DNA of 64,000 nucleotides from Schaalia sp. HMT-172 (GCF_030644365.1 NZ_CP130058.1:1178001-1242000), one strand, 5' to 3'; positions 25,892 to 39,230 are shown, numbered from the stretch's first letter. The notes: generated by a model from the letters alone, not told the origin. Translations and numbers: made by a program.

Positions 25892-26644
25892 TCAGGCACT
25901 ATGCTGCGCCGCGTAGTAGGCGGCGCCGACGATGCCAGCGGTGTTGAGCAGCTTCGCGGGAATCATGGGGGTCTTCAGCGTGAGCAGAGGCATGAACTTC
26001 TCGTGGTTCTCCGAGACACCCCCGCCCACGACGAACAGGTCGGGGTTAAGCAGGAACTCCACGTGGCTGTAGTAGCGCTGGAGGCGCTGCGCCCACTGCT
26101 CCCAATTCAGGCCCTGGAGTGTCTTTTGGCCCGAAGACGCGTTCTTCTCCGCGTCGGTGCCGTCGATCTCCAGGTGGCCCAGCTCTGTGTTGGTCAGCAG
26201 TGTGCCGTTGACGATGATGGCCGAGCCAATGCCCGTGCCCTGCGTCGTAAACACGATGACCCCGTCGCGGCCCTTTGCCGCTCCGTAGGCGACCTCGGCG
26301 ATGCCCGCGGCGTCCGCGTCGTTGAGGGCGACGACGGTGCGGCCCAGGTAACGCTCCATCAGAGCATCCACATTGACGTTAACCCACGACTGATCGAGGT
26401 TCGCCATGTAGGGGATCACGCCGTTAAAGACGGGGGCGGGGAAGGTGACGCCAATCGGCACGCCGATCTTGACGTCGAGCTGGTCGATGACCTCGCGGCA
26501 GACCTGCGCCACGGCTTCGGGGGTTGCCGGGGTGGGGGTGGGAATACGAACCTGATCGCCGATGTACTCGCCGGTCTCAAGATCCACCAGCGCGCCCTTC
26601 ACGCCGGATCCGCCGATGTCGATGCCGCAAGCGACCTGAACCAT
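25892..26644 (-). CDS. ppgK: Polyphosphate glucokinase
   Basis: Phosphorylates glucose to glucose 6-phosphate with polyphosphate (and ATP) as donor, an enzyme typical of actinobacteria. The 250-residue product has the ROK-fold phosphate motif GIDIGGSGVKGALVDLETGE at the N terminus. RIPTPTPATPEAVAQV is characteristic of PPGKs, and a C-terminal FVVGGGVSE follows. AGGAGGGG precedes the ATG at 26644. A separate promoter lies in the gap towards map: -10 TACAAT at 26707-26712 and -35 TTGTGT at 26732-26737, minus strand, with 19-base spacing. Confidence 0.93.
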   Translation of the reverse strand: MVQVACGIDIGGSGVKGALVDLETGEYIGDQVRIPTPTPATPEAVAQVCREVIDQLDVKIGVPIGVTFPAPVFNGVIPYMANLDQSWVNVNVDALMERYLGRTVVALNDADAAGIAEVAYGAAKGRDGVIVFTTQGTGIGSAIIVNGTLLTNTELGHLEIDGTDAEKNASSGQKTLQGLNWEQWAQRLQRYYSHVEFLLNPDLFVVGGGVSENHEKFMPLLTLKTPMIPAKLLNTAGIVGAAYYAAQHSA

Positions 26645-26706
26645 GACCCCTCCTCGGGTAACGTGTGCCGTTTTGTACGCGGGCTCCTGGTGCCCAACGT
26701 ATTTGA

Positions 26707-26737
26707 ATTGTAACGGAGGCCACCGCGATAAACACAA
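26707..26737 (-). promoter_or_regulatory. Promoter of ppgK
   Basis: Minus strand: TTGTGT (26732-26737), 19 bases, TACAAT (26707-26712). The leader to the ATG is about 55 bases. Confidence 0.4.
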
Positions 26738-26747
26738 TTCGTTTGCA

Positions 26748-26802
26748 AAACGAACGCGGCCTGCCTCATATCGTGAGAAAACGAGGCGGGCCGCGTTCGT
26801 TT
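26748..26802 (-). terminator. Terminator of map
   Basis: A 20-bp stem (arms 26748-26767 and 26783-26802, one G-U pair) with a 15-base loop, seven bases after the map stop. On the minus strand it is followed by a short T-run (CGTTTTGC). Confidence 0.8.
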
Positions 26803-26808
26803 CGGTGA

Positions 26809-27693
26809 TCAGGGAAGGGTCAGGATCTCGGCCCCGTCCTCGGTCACGACAATCGTGTGCTCGAACTGCGCGGTGCGCGAGCGGTCGGCGGTCACGATCG
26901 TCCAATCGTCGTCCCAGCGCTCCCACTCGACGGTGCCCAGTGTCAGCATGGGCTCGATCGTGAAGACCATCCCGACCTCCATGACCGTGTCGTAGGAGGG
27001 GGCCGCGTCGTAATGGGGGACGATGAGGCCGGAGTGGAAGGCTTCGCCGACGCCGTGGCCCGTGAAATCGCGCACGACCCCGTAGTCGAATCGCTTCGCG
27101 TATGCCTCGATGACGCGCCCGATCACGTTGATTTCGCGGCCCGGACCCACGGCCTTGATGCCGCGCATCATCGCGTTCTTCGTTCGTTCGATGAGCAGGT
27201 GGGACTCCTCGTCGACCGTGCCGACCTCGAACATGGCGCAGGTGTCGCCGTGGACGCTGTCCTTGTAGGCCGTGATGTCGATGTTGATGATGTCGCCGTC
27301 TTGAAGCGGGCGGTCGTCGGGGATGCCGTGGCAGATGACCTCGTTGATCGAGGAACAGAGGGACTTGGGGAAGCCCATGTAGCCCAGACACGACGGGTAG
27401 GCGTCGTGCGCGAGCAGGTACTCGTGGCCGATACGGTCTAGCTCGTCGGTTGTCACGCCCGGCGCGATGGCGGCGCCCACGGCCTCGATGGCACCGGCGG
27501 CGATGCGCCCGGCCTCGCGGATCTTCGCGATCGTCTCGGGGCTCTTGATGTCCGAGGTCGTGACGCGCTCGGGGCCGTCGTGGAACATGTATTCGGGGCG
27601 CGCGATGTGCTCAGGCACGGCGCGCCGGGCCGAGACGCGTCCGGGCTTCAGCGTGCCCAGGGGCGCGCGGCGTGCCAGCGATGATGCTTCCAT
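26809..27693 (-). CDS. map: Methionine aminopeptidase, type I
   Basis: Removes the initiator methionine from nascent proteins after deformylation. The 294-residue product has an N-terminal extension of about 40 residues, as in type Ic enzymes of actinobacteria. The metal ligands are Asp in [16 protein letters not shown], His in GHGVGEAFH, and Glu in FTIEPML and [17 protein letters not shown] precedes the ATG. It stands between ppgK and panB on the same strand. Together with def elsewhere in the window it covers both N-terminal maturation steps. Confidence 0.95.
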   Translation of the reverse strand: MEASSLARRAPLGTLKPGRVSARRAVPEHIARPEYMFHDGPERVTTSDIKSPETIAKIREAGRIAAGAIEAVGAAIAPGVTTDELDRIGHEYLLAHDAYPSCLGYMGFPKSLCSSINEVICHGIPDDRPLQDGDIINIDITAYKDSVHGDTCAMFEVGTVDEESHLLIERTKNAMMRGIKAVGPGREINVIGRVIEAYAKRFDYGVVRDFTGHGVGEAFHSGLIVPHYDAAPSYDTVMEVGMVFTIEPMLTLGTVEWERWDDDWTIVTADRSRTAQFEHTIVVTEDGAEILTLP

Positions 27694-27720
27694 GGTTCTT
27701 CCTCCTGCAAACGGGTGGTG

Positions 27721-28581
27721 TCAGTCGTTCTTGTAGTTGTCGGGGCCGGGGAAGGAGCGCTCGCGCACCGCCTCCACGTAGTCGGACGCGGCCTCACGCA
27801 GAGCCTGACCAAGCTGGCCGAACTGTCGCACGAAAGAGGGCGTCCAGTCGGAGTATCCGGCCATGTCGGACCACACAAGCACCTGTCCGTCGGTGTTCGG
27901 ACCCGCGCCGATACCGATGGTGGGGATAGTCAGGGTTTGGGTGAGCTCCGTCGCGATGGAAGCGGGCACCATCTCGAAGACGACGGCGAAGGCTCCGGCC
28001 TTTTCGACGGCCTCGGCGTCCGCGCGCAGCTGATCGGCACCAGCGCCTCGTCCCTGCATGCGCGGTCCGCCCAGCGTGTTTTCGGACTGGGGCGTGTATC
28101 CCAGGTGCGCGCACACGGGGATGCCGGCGGCCGTGAGTGCGGCGATGATGTGGGCGCGGCTGCGCCCGCCCTCAAGCTTGACGGCGTGGGCGCCGGCCTT
28201 CATGAGCGCGGTCGCCGAGGCGAAGGCGTGCTCCGCAGTGTCCTCGTAGGTGCCGAAAGGCAGATCGGCGACGATCATCGCGCGGGAGGTTGAGCGAGCG
28301 ACGGCGGCTGTGGCGCGCTCCATGTCCTCCAGGGTGACGGGCAGGGTCGAGCCGTGCCCCAAGATCACGTTCCCCAGCGAATCGCCCACGAGGAGCATGT
28401 CGACCCCGGCGGCCTCCAGGATGGGCGCGGTCAGGGCGTCGTAGGCGGTGAGCATGGTCAGGGGGATGCCCTCGGCCTTGGCGCGCGCGATGTGCTGGAC
28501 GCGCACGCGCTTGGCGCCCAAGAGGGTGGGGGTTGGCAACGAGGCCGGGGCCGCGCCGTCGGGGTTCGTGATGTGAGACAT
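27721..28581 (-). CDS. panB: 3-methyl-2-oxobutanoate hydroxymethyltransferase
   Basis: Adds a hydroxymethyl group from methylene-tetrahydrofolate to ketoisovalerate to give ketopantoate, the first step of pantothenate and CoA synthesis. The 286-residue TIM-barrel protein has LTAYDALTAPI, LLVGDSLGNVILGH, ADLPFGTYED, AVKLEGGRS and AHLGYTPQSE, all family landmarks. ATG at 28581 with AGGAACCCC upstream is preferred over an earlier in-frame start at 28602. panC and panD are not in the window. It precedes map on the minus strand. Confidence 0.94.
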   Translation of the reverse strand: MSHITNPDGAAPASLPTPTLLGAKRVRVQHIARAKAEGIPLTMLTAYDALTAPILEAAGVDMLLVGDSLGNVILGHGSTLPVTLEDMERATAAVARSTSRAMIVADLPFGTYEDTAEHAFASATALMKAGAHAVKLEGGRSRAHIIAALTAAGIPVCAHLGYTPQSENTLGGPRMQGRGAGADQLRADAEAVEKAGAFAVVFEMVPASIATELTQTLTIPTIGIGAGPNTDGQVLVWSDMAGYSDWTPSFVRQFGQLGQALREAASDYVEAVRERSFPGPDNYKND

Positions 28582-28681
28582 GGGGTTCCTGTCTGGAGAC
28601 AACGGGTGCGCTCACGCGCATTCACGCCTTCCAGGGTAGCGCGGCGGCGGACCCGGTGAGCTGTGAGGATGCGCGACCGGG

Positions 28682-28687
28682 TAGGAT
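28682..28687 (+). promoter_or_regulatory. Probable -10 of pheST
   Basis: TAGGAT about 63 bases before the pheS start in the divergent panB-pheS gap. The leader contains GCGC(N)GCGC pairing but no T-box is visible. Confidence 0.35.
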
Positions 28688-28729
28688 GGGGGACAGTGCG
28701 CGTGATGCGCGCAGTAATGACCCCAGTAG

Positions 28730-29836
<1,107 letters not shown>

Positions 29837-29837
29837 C

Positions 29838-32486
29838 ATGCCTATGGTTCCGCTGAGCTGGCTGGCCGACCACGTCGACGTTCCTGAGGGGACGGACGCC
29901 GAGGCCCTGGCCGCCGCCCTGGTCAAGGTCGGCCTCGAGGAAGAAGAGATTCACCCCGCCCGCGTCATCGGCCCCCTCGTCGTGGGCCGCGTCCTGACGC
30001 GCGTGGAGGAGACCGCCTCGAACGGCAAGACCGTCAACTACTGCCGCGTGGACGTGGGCGAGTACAACGACGCCCCCGGCACGGGCAAGGAGCCCTCGGA
30101 GCTGCCCAGCCGCGGCATCATCTGCGGCGCGCACAACTTCGACGTCGGCGACCTGGTGGTTGTCTCTCTGCCGGGAGCCGTGTTGCCGGGCGACTTCCAG
30201 ATCGCCGCGCGCAAGACCTACGGTCACGTCTCCGACGGCATGATCTGCTCCGCGCGCGAGCTGGGTCTGGGCGAGGATTACAGCGGCATCATCGTCCTGC
30301 CGCAGTACTTCCCGGATCGTGAGATCCCCGCGGTCGGTACGGACATCGTGTCCTGGCTGGGGCTGGGGGAGGAGGTCCTGGAGATCAACGTGACCCCGGA
30401 CCGCGGCTACTGCTTCTCGATGCGCGGCATCGCGCGCGAGTACTCCCACTCGACCGGCGCCGCTTTCCGCGACCCGGGCCTGCCCGGCGTCGTGGCCGCC
30501 GAGCCCCCCGCGCCCAACGCCGAGGGCTTCCCCGTGGTCTTCGCCGACGACGCGCCGATCCGCGGCCGCGCGGGCGTTGATCGCTTCGTCGCGCGCGTCG
30601 TGCGCGGCACCAACCCTGCCGCTCCGACCCCGCGTTGGATGGTTGAGCGCCTCGAGGCCGCTGGCATGCGCTCCCTGTCGCTGCCCGTCGACATTACGAA
30701 CTACGTCATGCTCGACCTGGGGCAACCGATGCACGCCTACGACCTGGCAGCGCTCGCGTCTCCCATCGTCGTGCGCCGCGCCCGCGCGGGCGAGAGCCTC
30801 GTGACCCTGGACGAGGAGAAGCGCGAGCTGGATCCGCAGGACCTGCTCATCACCGATTCGCCCCAGGGCGAGGGCTCTCGCATCATCGGCATCGCCGGTG
30901 TCATGGGCGGGGCCTACTCCGAGGTGGAGGAGGGCACCACCGATATCCTGTTCGAGGCCGCCCACTTCGATGCGGTGTCGATCGCGCGCAGCGCGCGCCG
31001 CCACAAGCTGCACTCCGAGGCCTCGAAGCGCTTCGAGCGCGGGGTCGACCCGGCACTGCCCGAGGTCGCCGCACAGCGCGCCGTCGAGCTGCTCGTTCAG
31101 TACGGCGGCGGGAGCATTGACGCCGGCGTGACCGACGTCGACGAGCGAGAGGCCCCGACCGTCATCTCCCTGCCCGTGGGCGAGGCACAGCGCCTCACCG
31201 GCGTTGCGCACAGCCCCGAGCGCATCGCCGAGCTGCTGACCACCGTTGGCTGCCGCGTCGAAGGCCCCGTCGATGGCACGTTCACCGTCACGGCGCCGTC
31301 GTGGCGCCCGGACCTGACGCTTCCGGCGGATCTCGTCGAGGAAGTCGCGCGCCTGGACGGTTACGACAACATTCCTGTCGTGCTTCCTACGGCTCCCGCG
31401 GGCCACGGCCTGACCACGGGCCAGAAGGCGCGTCGTCTCGCTGCTGCGATGCTCGCCGACGGCGGCCTCGTCGAGGTTGAGTCCTACCCGTTCGTGTCCG
31501 ACACCTGGGATCGTCAGGGTATCCCCGCCGACGATCAGCGCCGCGAGGCCCTGCGCCTGCGCAACCCGATGGCGGACGATGCCCCGTGGCTGCGCACCTC
31601 GGTGCTCGACACACTCCTCGACGTCGCCGGCCGCAACGCGTCGCGCTCCAACGCGGAGGTCGCCGTCTTCGAGGTCGCGAAGGTAGCCAGGCCCCACGGC
31701 ACGGTTCCCGCGGCTCTGCCCGGGGCGGAGGAACGCCCCTCGGATGAGGTACTCGCCGCCCTCGAGGCCGGCATCCCGCCTCAGCCGTGGCACATCGGCG
31801 GTGTCCTCACAGGCCAGGCTGTCCCGGCCGGCGTGTTGGCGAACGCCCGCGCCTACGACTGGGCGGACGCCCTGGAGTACGTGCGTCGCGTGGCCTCGGC
31901 CCTCGGGGTGCGCGTCGAGGTGACCCGCGCCTGGATGGACAAGGCTCCCGCCCACAAGGGGGCCCCGATGCCCGCCCCGGCCACGGATCCCGCGGACGTT
32001 GCTCCCTTCCACCCGGGCCGCGTCGCCCGCGTCTTCGTGCGCGCGGGCCGCACGCTCGTGGACGTCGCGCTGGCGGGCGAGCTCTCGCCGGCGGCGTGCC
32101 GCGCCTTCGGCCTGCCGGCGCGCGCCTGTGCCTTCGAGATCGACATGGATGCGCTCATCTCCCAGATGAGCGCCGACCCGATCCAGGTCAAGGGCGTCTC
32201 GACGTTCCCGCTGGCCAAGGAGGACATCGCTCTCGTCGTTCCGTCTGACATCCCCGCCTCGCGCGTGGAGCAGATCGTGCGTCAGGGTGCCGGCCCGCTC
32301 GCGGAATCGGTCTCACTCTTCGATATCTACGAGGGCGACCAGGTGCCCGAAGGCTACCGCTCGCTCGCGTTCGCCCTGCGACTGCGCGCCGCTGACCACA
32401 CGCTGACCGCAAAGGAATCCGAGGCGGTCCGTGCGCAGGTGGTGGCCAAGGCCAAGAAGGTCCTGGGAGCCTCCTTGCGCGCCTGA
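29838..32486 (+). CDS. pheT: Phenylalanyl-tRNA synthetase beta subunit
   Basis: The large subunit of phenylalanyl-tRNA synthetase, providing tRNA binding and editing of mischarged Tyr-tRNA-Phe. The 882-residue product starts MPMVPLSWLADHVDVPEG. A tRNA-binding OB fold covers about residues 40-160 (GIICGAHNFDVGDLVVVSLP), and the B3/B4 editing region has HKLHSEASKRFERGVDP. The B5 domain lies at about 410-480, and the anticodon-binding FDX-ACB domain is C-terminal (FPLAKEDIALVVPSDIPASR). ATG at 29838 follows GGAAGGGGAAA. A nested hairpin ends the operon. Confidence 0.97.
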   Translation: MPMVPLSWLADHVDVPEGTDAEALAAALVKVGLEEEEIHPARVIGPLVVGRVLTRVEETASNGKTVNYCRVDVGEYNDAPGTGKEPSELPSRGIICGAHNFDVGDLVVVSLPGAVLPGDFQIAARKTYGHVSDGMICSARELGLGEDYSGIIVLPQYFPDREIPAVGTDIVSWLGLGEEVLEINVTPDRGYCFSMRGIAREYSHSTGAAFRDPGLPGVVAAEPPAPNAEGFPVVFADDAPIRGRAGVDRFVARVVRGTNPAAPTPRWMVERLEAAGMRSLSLPVDITNYVMLDLGQPMHAYDLAALASPIVVRRARAGESLVTLDEEKRELDPQDLLITDSPQGEGSRIIGIAGVMGGAYSEVEEGTTDILFEAAHFDAVSIARSARRHKLHSEASKRFERGVDPALPEVAAQRAVELLVQYGGGSIDAGVTDVDEREAPTVISLPVGEAQRLTGVAHSPERIAELLTTVGCRVEGPVDGTFTVTAPSWRPDLTLPADLVEEVARLDGYDNIPVVLPTAPAGHGLTTGQKARRLAAAMLADGGLVEVESYPFVSDTWDRQGIPADDQRREALRLRNPMADDAPWLRTSVLDTLLDVAGRNASRSNAEVAVFEVAKVARPHGTVPAALPGAEERPSDEVLAALEAGIPPQPWHIGGVLTGQAVPAGVLANARAYDWADALEYVRRVASALGVRVEVTRAWMDKAPAHKGAPMPAPATDPADVAPFHPGRVARVFVRAGRTLVDVALAGELSPAACRAFGLPARACAFEIDMDALISQMSADPIQVKGVSTFPLAKEDIALVVPSDIPASRVEQIVRQGAGPLAESVSLFDIYEGDQVPEGYRSLAFALRLRAADHTLTAKESEAVRAQVVAKAKKVLGASLRA

Positions 32487-32507
32487 GACATCGCGACCAG
32501 CGTCTGG

Positions 32508-32569
32508 CCGGTCGAATCTCACGTGTGGCGCCCCACTCATTGGGGTGTCGCAGGTGCGGATTCGACCGG
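32508..32569 (+). terminator. Nested hairpin terminator of pheST
   Basis: The outer 11-bp stem CCGGTCGAATC/GATTCGACCGG encloses a second stem CGCCCCAC/GGGGTGTCG. The right side runs into the -10 of the flavodoxin gene. Confidence 0.65.
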
Positions 32570-32578
32570 TCTTCGCCT

Positions 32579-32584
32579 TAGCAT
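32579..32584 (+). promoter_or_regulatory. Leaderless -10 of the flavodoxin gene
   Basis: TAGCAT, six bases, then ATG at 32591. Confidence 0.5.
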
Positions 32585-32590
32585 GGTCTT

Positions 32591-33079
32591 ATGCACATTC
32601 TTGTAACTGCAGCATCAAAGCACGGGGCGACGGATGAGGTCGCCGACGCCATTGCCCGGCGTATCGAAGCGAGTGGAATCACCGTTGATCGTCTCGCGCC
32701 CGCCGACGTCACGTCGGTCTCGGGTTACGATGCCGTCGTTGTCGGATCGGCCGTGTACATCCTCCAGTGGATGCCCGAGGCACACGACTTCATGGAGCGT
32801 TTTAAGGACGAGTTGCCCGTCGGACGCGTATGGGCCTTCTCCGTCGGCATGAATGGCGTTCCCAAGCACTCCGAGCAGGACGGCACGCGCGTCGGACCGC
32901 TCCTCACCCATGTCAAGTGCCGCGAGCTGCATACCTTCCCGGGTCGGTACAAGCCCTCCCTCCTGTCCCTGCGCGAGCGTTCGGTTGCCCGCCTGGCTGG
33001 AGTTGTCGAGGGGGACTTCCGTGACTGGGAGGCTATCGACCAGTGGGCTGATGAGATCGTCGAGGCGCTGAAGGCCTGA
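32591..33079 (+). CDS. Flavodoxin-domain protein (HemG-like)
   Basis: A 162-residue protein of the flavodoxin_5 type, related to menaquinone-dependent protoporphyrinogen oxidase HemG. The N-terminal phosphate loop is MHILVTAASKHGATDEVAD, where Ser-Lys-His-Gly-Ala-Thr binds FMN. The second FMN region is YDAVVVGSAVYILQW. No heme-synthesis genes are adjacent, so the partner is unknown; it may be an electron carrier or a HemG-type oxidase. The start is leaderless. A hairpin (33095-33122) separates it from argR. Confidence 0.82.
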   Translation: MHILVTAASKHGATDEVADAIARRIEASGITVDRLAPADVTSVSGYDAVVVGSAVYILQWMPEAHDFMERFKDELPVGRVWAFSVGMNGVPKHSEQDGTRVGPLLTHVKCRELHTFPGRYKPSLLSLRERSVARLAGVVEGDFRDWEAIDQWADEIVEALKA

Positions 33080-33094
33080 GACTGTCAGAACGTG

Positions 33095-33122
33095 AGTGGG
33101 TGAGGGGTGCCCCTCACCCACT
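33095..33122 (+). terminator. Terminator of the flavodoxin gene
   Basis: 13-bp stem AGTGGGTGAGGGG/CCCCTCACCCACT with a very small loop, 16 bases after the stop. Confidence 0.7.
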
Positions 33123-33136
33123 TGCGCACATATATG

Positions 33137-33162
33137 CATATGCATGTATAATCATGCATATG
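33137..33162 (+). promoter_or_regulatory. Perfect palindrome around the argR -10 (probable ArgR operator)
   Basis: Arms CATATGCATG (33137-33146) and CATGCATATG (33153-33162) are exact inverted repeats. They flank TATAAT (33147-33152), a consensus -10. The argR ATG (33160) is inside the right arm. ATGCAT elements resemble actinomycete ARG boxes, and binding here would block the polymerase. Autoregulation is inferred. Confidence 0.7.
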
Positions 33163-33675
33163 AGTTCAGCAGCAGCGTTCCCCAGCACCAAGAGTGCCAG
33201 GCACGAAATGATCCGCAACCTCCTGGCCTCCGAGTCCATCGGTAGCCAGGAAGCGCTGCGCTCACGCCTTGCTCAGCGGGGCATCGACGTCACCCAGACG
33301 ACGCTGTCGCGCGACCTCATGGACCTGCGGGCCACCAAGGTGCGCAACGCATCCGGCACCCTCATCTACACCGTGCCCGACCACGACGGGGGAGCGACCC
33401 ACGACGGCGAAGCCGCCAACGTCCGCCTCGCGCGCTGGTGCCAGCTCCTCCTCGTCACCTCCGTCAAAGTCGGCAACCAGCTCGTTCTACGCACCCAGGT
33501 CGGGGCGGCCAATCTCCTTGCCTCCTCGATCGACTCCGTGCGCCGAGAGGAAATCGCCGGCACCATCGCCGGCGACGACACGATCCTCGTGATCTGCCGC
33601 TCCGAGGAGGATGCTGTCGGCGTCGAACGCATGCTTCTCGCCCTCGCAGAGCCCGGCGCTCTGCCCGAAAACTAG
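33160..33675 (+). CDS. argR: Arginine repressor
   Basis: A hexameric, arginine-dependent repressor of arginine biosynthesis. The 171-residue product has the N-terminal winged-helix domain (RHEMIRNLLASESIGSQEAL, then TQTTLSRDLMDLRATKVR). The C-terminal arginine-binding and oligomerisation domain includes the end of the GTIAGDDTILVICRSEEDA region, typical of ArgR. ATG at 33160 has a consensus -10 seven bases upstream, so the message is probably leaderless. The operator palindrome overlaps both. argG follows 63 bases downstream and is probably on the same transcript. Confidence 0.95.
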   Translation: MSSAAAFPSTKSARHEMIRNLLASESIGSQEALRSRLAQRGIDVTQTTLSRDLMDLRATKVRNASGTLIYTVPDHDGGATHDGEAANVRLARWCQLLLVTSVKVGNQLVLRTQVGAANLLASSIDSVRREEIAGTIAGDDTILVICRSEEDAVGVERMLLALAEPGALPEN

Positions 33676-33738
33676 CCACGGCCTCGTCCCAACGAGCCGC
33701 GATACGACCCAACGAAACCCCCAGTGGAAGGAACCCCC

Positions 33739-34959
33739 ATGTCGAGCACAGACCGCGTCGTCCTGGCCTACTCAGGCGGCCTGGACACCTCCGTCGCCAT
33801 CGGATGGATCGGCGAGCAGACCGGCCGCGAGGTCGTCGCCGTCGCCGTCGATGTCGGCCAGGGAGGCGAAGACCTCGAGGTCATTCGTCAGCGCGCTCTC
33901 GACTGTGGTGCCGTCGAAGCCTACGTCGCCGACGCTCGCGACGAATTCGCAAACGAGTACTGCATGCCCGCGCTGAAGGCCAACGCCCTCTACGAAGGCA
34001 AGTACCCCCTCGTCTCCGCCCTCTCGCGCCCCGTCATCACCAAGCACCTGGTCAAGGCAGCGCGCGAATTCGGTGCCACGACCGTCGCCCACGGCTGCAC
34101 CGGCAAGGGCAACGACCAGGTCCGTTTCGAAGTGTCCATCACCTCGATGGCCCCCGACATGGACTGCATCTCCCCGGTGCGCGACCTCGCCCTGACCCGC
34201 GACGTCGCCATCGAATACGCAGAAAAGCACAACCTGCCGATCGAAACGACGAAGCATAACCCCTTCTCGATCGACCAAAACGTGTGGGGCCGCGCCATCG
34301 AGACCGGCTTCCTCGAAGACCTGTGGAACGCCCCCACCAAGGACGTCTACGTCTACACCGACGACCCGACCTACCCGCCGCTGCCCGACGAAGTCGTCAT
34401 CACCTTCGACAAGGGCATCCCCGTCGCCATCGACGGACGCCCGGTCACCCCGCTTGAGGCCATACAGGAGATGAACCGCCGCGCCGGCGCCCAGGGCATC
34501 GGCCGCATCGACATGGTCGAGGACCGCCTCGTGGGCATCAAGTCCCGCGAGATCTACGAGGCGCCCGGCGCCGTCGCCCTCATCGAGGCCCACCAGGCCC
34601 TCGAATCCATCACCCTGGAGCGCATGCAGCACCGCTACAAGCGACAGCTCGAGCAGACATGGGGCGAACTCGTCTACGAGGCCCAGTGGTACTCGCCGCT
34701 CAAGAAGTCGATGGATGCTTTCATCGAGCACACCCAGGAATACGTGTCCGGCGAGATCCGCATGATCCTTCACGGCGGACGCGCGACCGTCAACGGGCGC
34801 CGCTCGGAGTCCTCCCTCTACGACTTCAACCTGGCGACCTACGAGACGGGCGACACCTTCGACCAGTCGTCCTCGCGCGGATTCATCGACATTTACGGCC
34901 TGCAGTCCAAGCTCGCGGCCGCACGCGACGTGCGCTTCGGCGTCAATATGGGGTACTGA
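33739..34959 (+). CDS. argG: Argininosuccinate synthase
   Basis: Joins citrulline and aspartate with ATP, the penultimate step of arginine synthesis. The 406-residue product has the PP-loop [20 protein letters not shown] at the N terminus, [18 protein letters not shown] in the ATP/aspartate site, and [19 protein letters not shown] precedes ATG at 33739. The order argR-argG with argH further on is the usual actinobacterial arg cluster end, but here a membrane-protein gene separates argG from argH. A hairpin (35008-35041) closes the argRG unit. Confidence 0.97.
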   Translation: MSSTDRVVLAYSGGLDTSVAIGWIGEQTGREVVAVAVDVGQGGEDLEVIRQRALDCGAVEAYVADARDEFANEYCMPALKANALYEGKYPLVSALSRPVITKHLVKAAREFGATTVAHGCTGKGNDQVRFEVSITSMAPDMDCISPVRDLALTRDVAIEYAEKHNLPIETTKHNPFSIDQNVWGRAIETGFLEDLWNAPTKDVYVYTDDPTYPPLPDEVVITFDKGIPVAIDGRPVTPLEAIQEMNRRAGAQGIGRIDMVEDRLVGIKSREIYEAPGAVALIEAHQALESITLERMQHRYKRQLEQTWGELVYEAQWYSPLKKSMDAFIEHTQEYVSGEIRMILHGGRATVNGRRSESSLYDFNLATYETGDTFDQSSSRGFIDIYGLQSKLAAARDVRFGVNMGY

Positions 34960-35007
34960 GTACTCGCTGAGTGTTCTCTCACAGGGAATGTTTCAGTTGG
35001 GTTTCAA

Positions 35008-35041
35008 GAGGTGGGAGCGTCGGCGACGGCGCTCCCACCTC
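35008..35041 (+). terminator. Terminator of argG
   Basis: Perfect 12-bp stem GAGGTGGGAGCG/CGCTCCCACCTC with a 10-base loop. It abuts the promoter of the next gene. Confidence 0.75.
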
Positions 35042-35044
35042 GCC

Positions 35045-35050
35045 TACTGT
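35045..35050 (+). promoter_or_regulatory. Leaderless -10 of the O-antigen-ligase-like gene
   Basis: TACTGT, seven bases, then ATG at 35058. It lies right after the argG terminator. Confidence 0.45.
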
Positions 35051-35057
35051 GTCGTGT

Positions 35058-37885
<2,828 letters not shown>

Positions 37886-37906
37886 CGCCCGGCGCCGCCG
37901 AGCCGA

Positions 37907-37912
37907 TACACT
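37907..37912 (+). promoter_or_regulatory. Probable -10 of tyrS
   Basis: TACACT about 45 bases before the tyrS start, in the short gap after argH. Confidence 0.35.
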
Positions 37913-37956
37913 ACAAGAACAACAATCCGTCGAATCCGCAAGGAAGGACAAGTTTC

Positions 37957-39219
37957 GTGACAGACATTCTGGACGAATTGCAGTGGCGTGGGCTGCTCGC
38001 GCAGCACACCGACCTCGAGGCGCTTCGCGCGCACCTGGCCGCCGGACCTGTCACCTTCTATTGCGGCTACGATCCGACCGCGCCCTCCCTGCATCACGGT
38101 CACCTCGTTCAGCTCATCGTCATGCGCCACCTCCAGCTCGCCGGGCACCGCCCCCTCGCGCTCGTTGGCGGCGCCACCGGGCAGATCGGCGACCCCCGCC
38201 AGAGCGGCGAGCGTCAGCTCCAGTCGACCGAGGTCGTCAAGGGATGGGCGGATCGTCTTCGCGCCCAGATCTCGCGGTTCCTCGACTTTGAGGGGCCGGC
38301 GGCCGCGCGCATGGTGAACAACCTGGACTGGACCCAGGAGATGAGCGCCATCGACCTGCTGCGCACCATCGGCAAGTACTTCCGCGTGGGCACGATGCTC
38401 AACAAGGACATCGTCGCGCGCCGCATCGCCTCCGACGAGGGCATCTCCTACACGGAGTTCTCCTACCAGGTTCTCCAGGCCAACGACTTCCTCGAGCTGT
38501 ACCGTCGCCATGGCTGCACCCTCGAGACCGGCGGGAACGACCAGTGGGGCAACATGGTGGGCGGCGTCGACCTGATCCGCAAGGTCGAGGGCGTCGACAC
38601 GCACGTGATGACCACGCCGATCATTACCAAGGCCGACGGCACGAAGTTCGGCAAGTCCGAGGGCGGTGCCATCTGGCTCGACCCTGAGATGATGACTCCC
38701 TACGCTTTCTACCAGTTCTGGCTGCAGGTCGCGGATGAGGATGTCGTGCGCTTCCTGAAGATCTTTACCTTCAAGTCTCGAGAAGAGATTGAAGCGCTGG
38801 CTGCCGAGGTCGCCGAGCGTCCCCACCAGCGCGCAGCGCAGAAGGCACTGGCCGCCTCCGTGACTGAGCTTGTCCACGGGGCTGATCAGCTCGCCCGTGT
38901 CCTCGCCGCAACGGATGCCCTGTGGGGTGGCGGCGATATCCGCGACCTGGACGAGGCCACCCTGGCCGCCGCGACCGCCGACCTTCCGCGCGCCTCGCTC
39001 ACTCTCGGCGAATCCACCGTGGCCGACGCTCTCGTCGCCCTCGGTTTCGAGAAGGGCAAGACGGCTGCCCGTCGCACGATCTCCTCCGGCGGTGCGTCCA
39101 TCAACAACGTCAAGGTCACCGACCCCGAGGCGATCCTCCGCCAGGAGGACGTCCTCGCAGGTGGACTGGCTCTCATTCGTAAGGGGCGCAAGAACCTTGC
39201 CGTGCTTGAGCTGAGCTGA
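37957..39219 (+). CDS. tyrS: Tyrosyl-tRNA synthetase
   Basis: A class I synthetase that charges tRNA-Tyr. The 420-residue product has the HIGH-equivalent PSLHHGHL near residue 45, the tyrosine-binding SYQVLQANDFLELY, GGNDQWGNMVGG, and the KMSKS-equivalent KFGKSEGG. An S4 RNA-binding domain is C-terminal (RRTISSGGASINNVKV). GTG at 37957 with AAGGAAGGA upstream is the start. tyrS next to the HAD-tlyA-nadK-recN cluster is conserved in actinobacteria; here the rRNA operon lies between them. Confidence 0.96.
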   Translation: MTDILDELQWRGLLAQHTDLEALRAHLAAGPVTFYCGYDPTAPSLHHGHLVQLIVMRHLQLAGHRPLALVGGATGQIGDPRQSGERQLQSTEVVKGWADRLRAQISRFLDFEGPAAARMVNNLDWTQEMSAIDLLRTIGKYFRVGTMLNKDIVARRIASDEGISYTEFSYQVLQANDFLELYRRHGCTLETGGNDQWGNMVGGVDLIRKVEGVDTHVMTTPIITKADGTKFGKSEGGAIWLDPEMMTPYAFYQFWLQVADEDVVRFLKIFTFKSREEIEALAAEVAERPHQRAAQKALAASVTELVHGADQLARVLAATDALWGGGDIRDLDEATLAAATADLPRASLTLGESTVADALVALGFEKGKTAARRTISSGGASINNVKVTDPEAILRQEDVLAGGLALIRKGRKNLAVLELS

Positions 39220-39230
39220 TTCTTTCTGAG

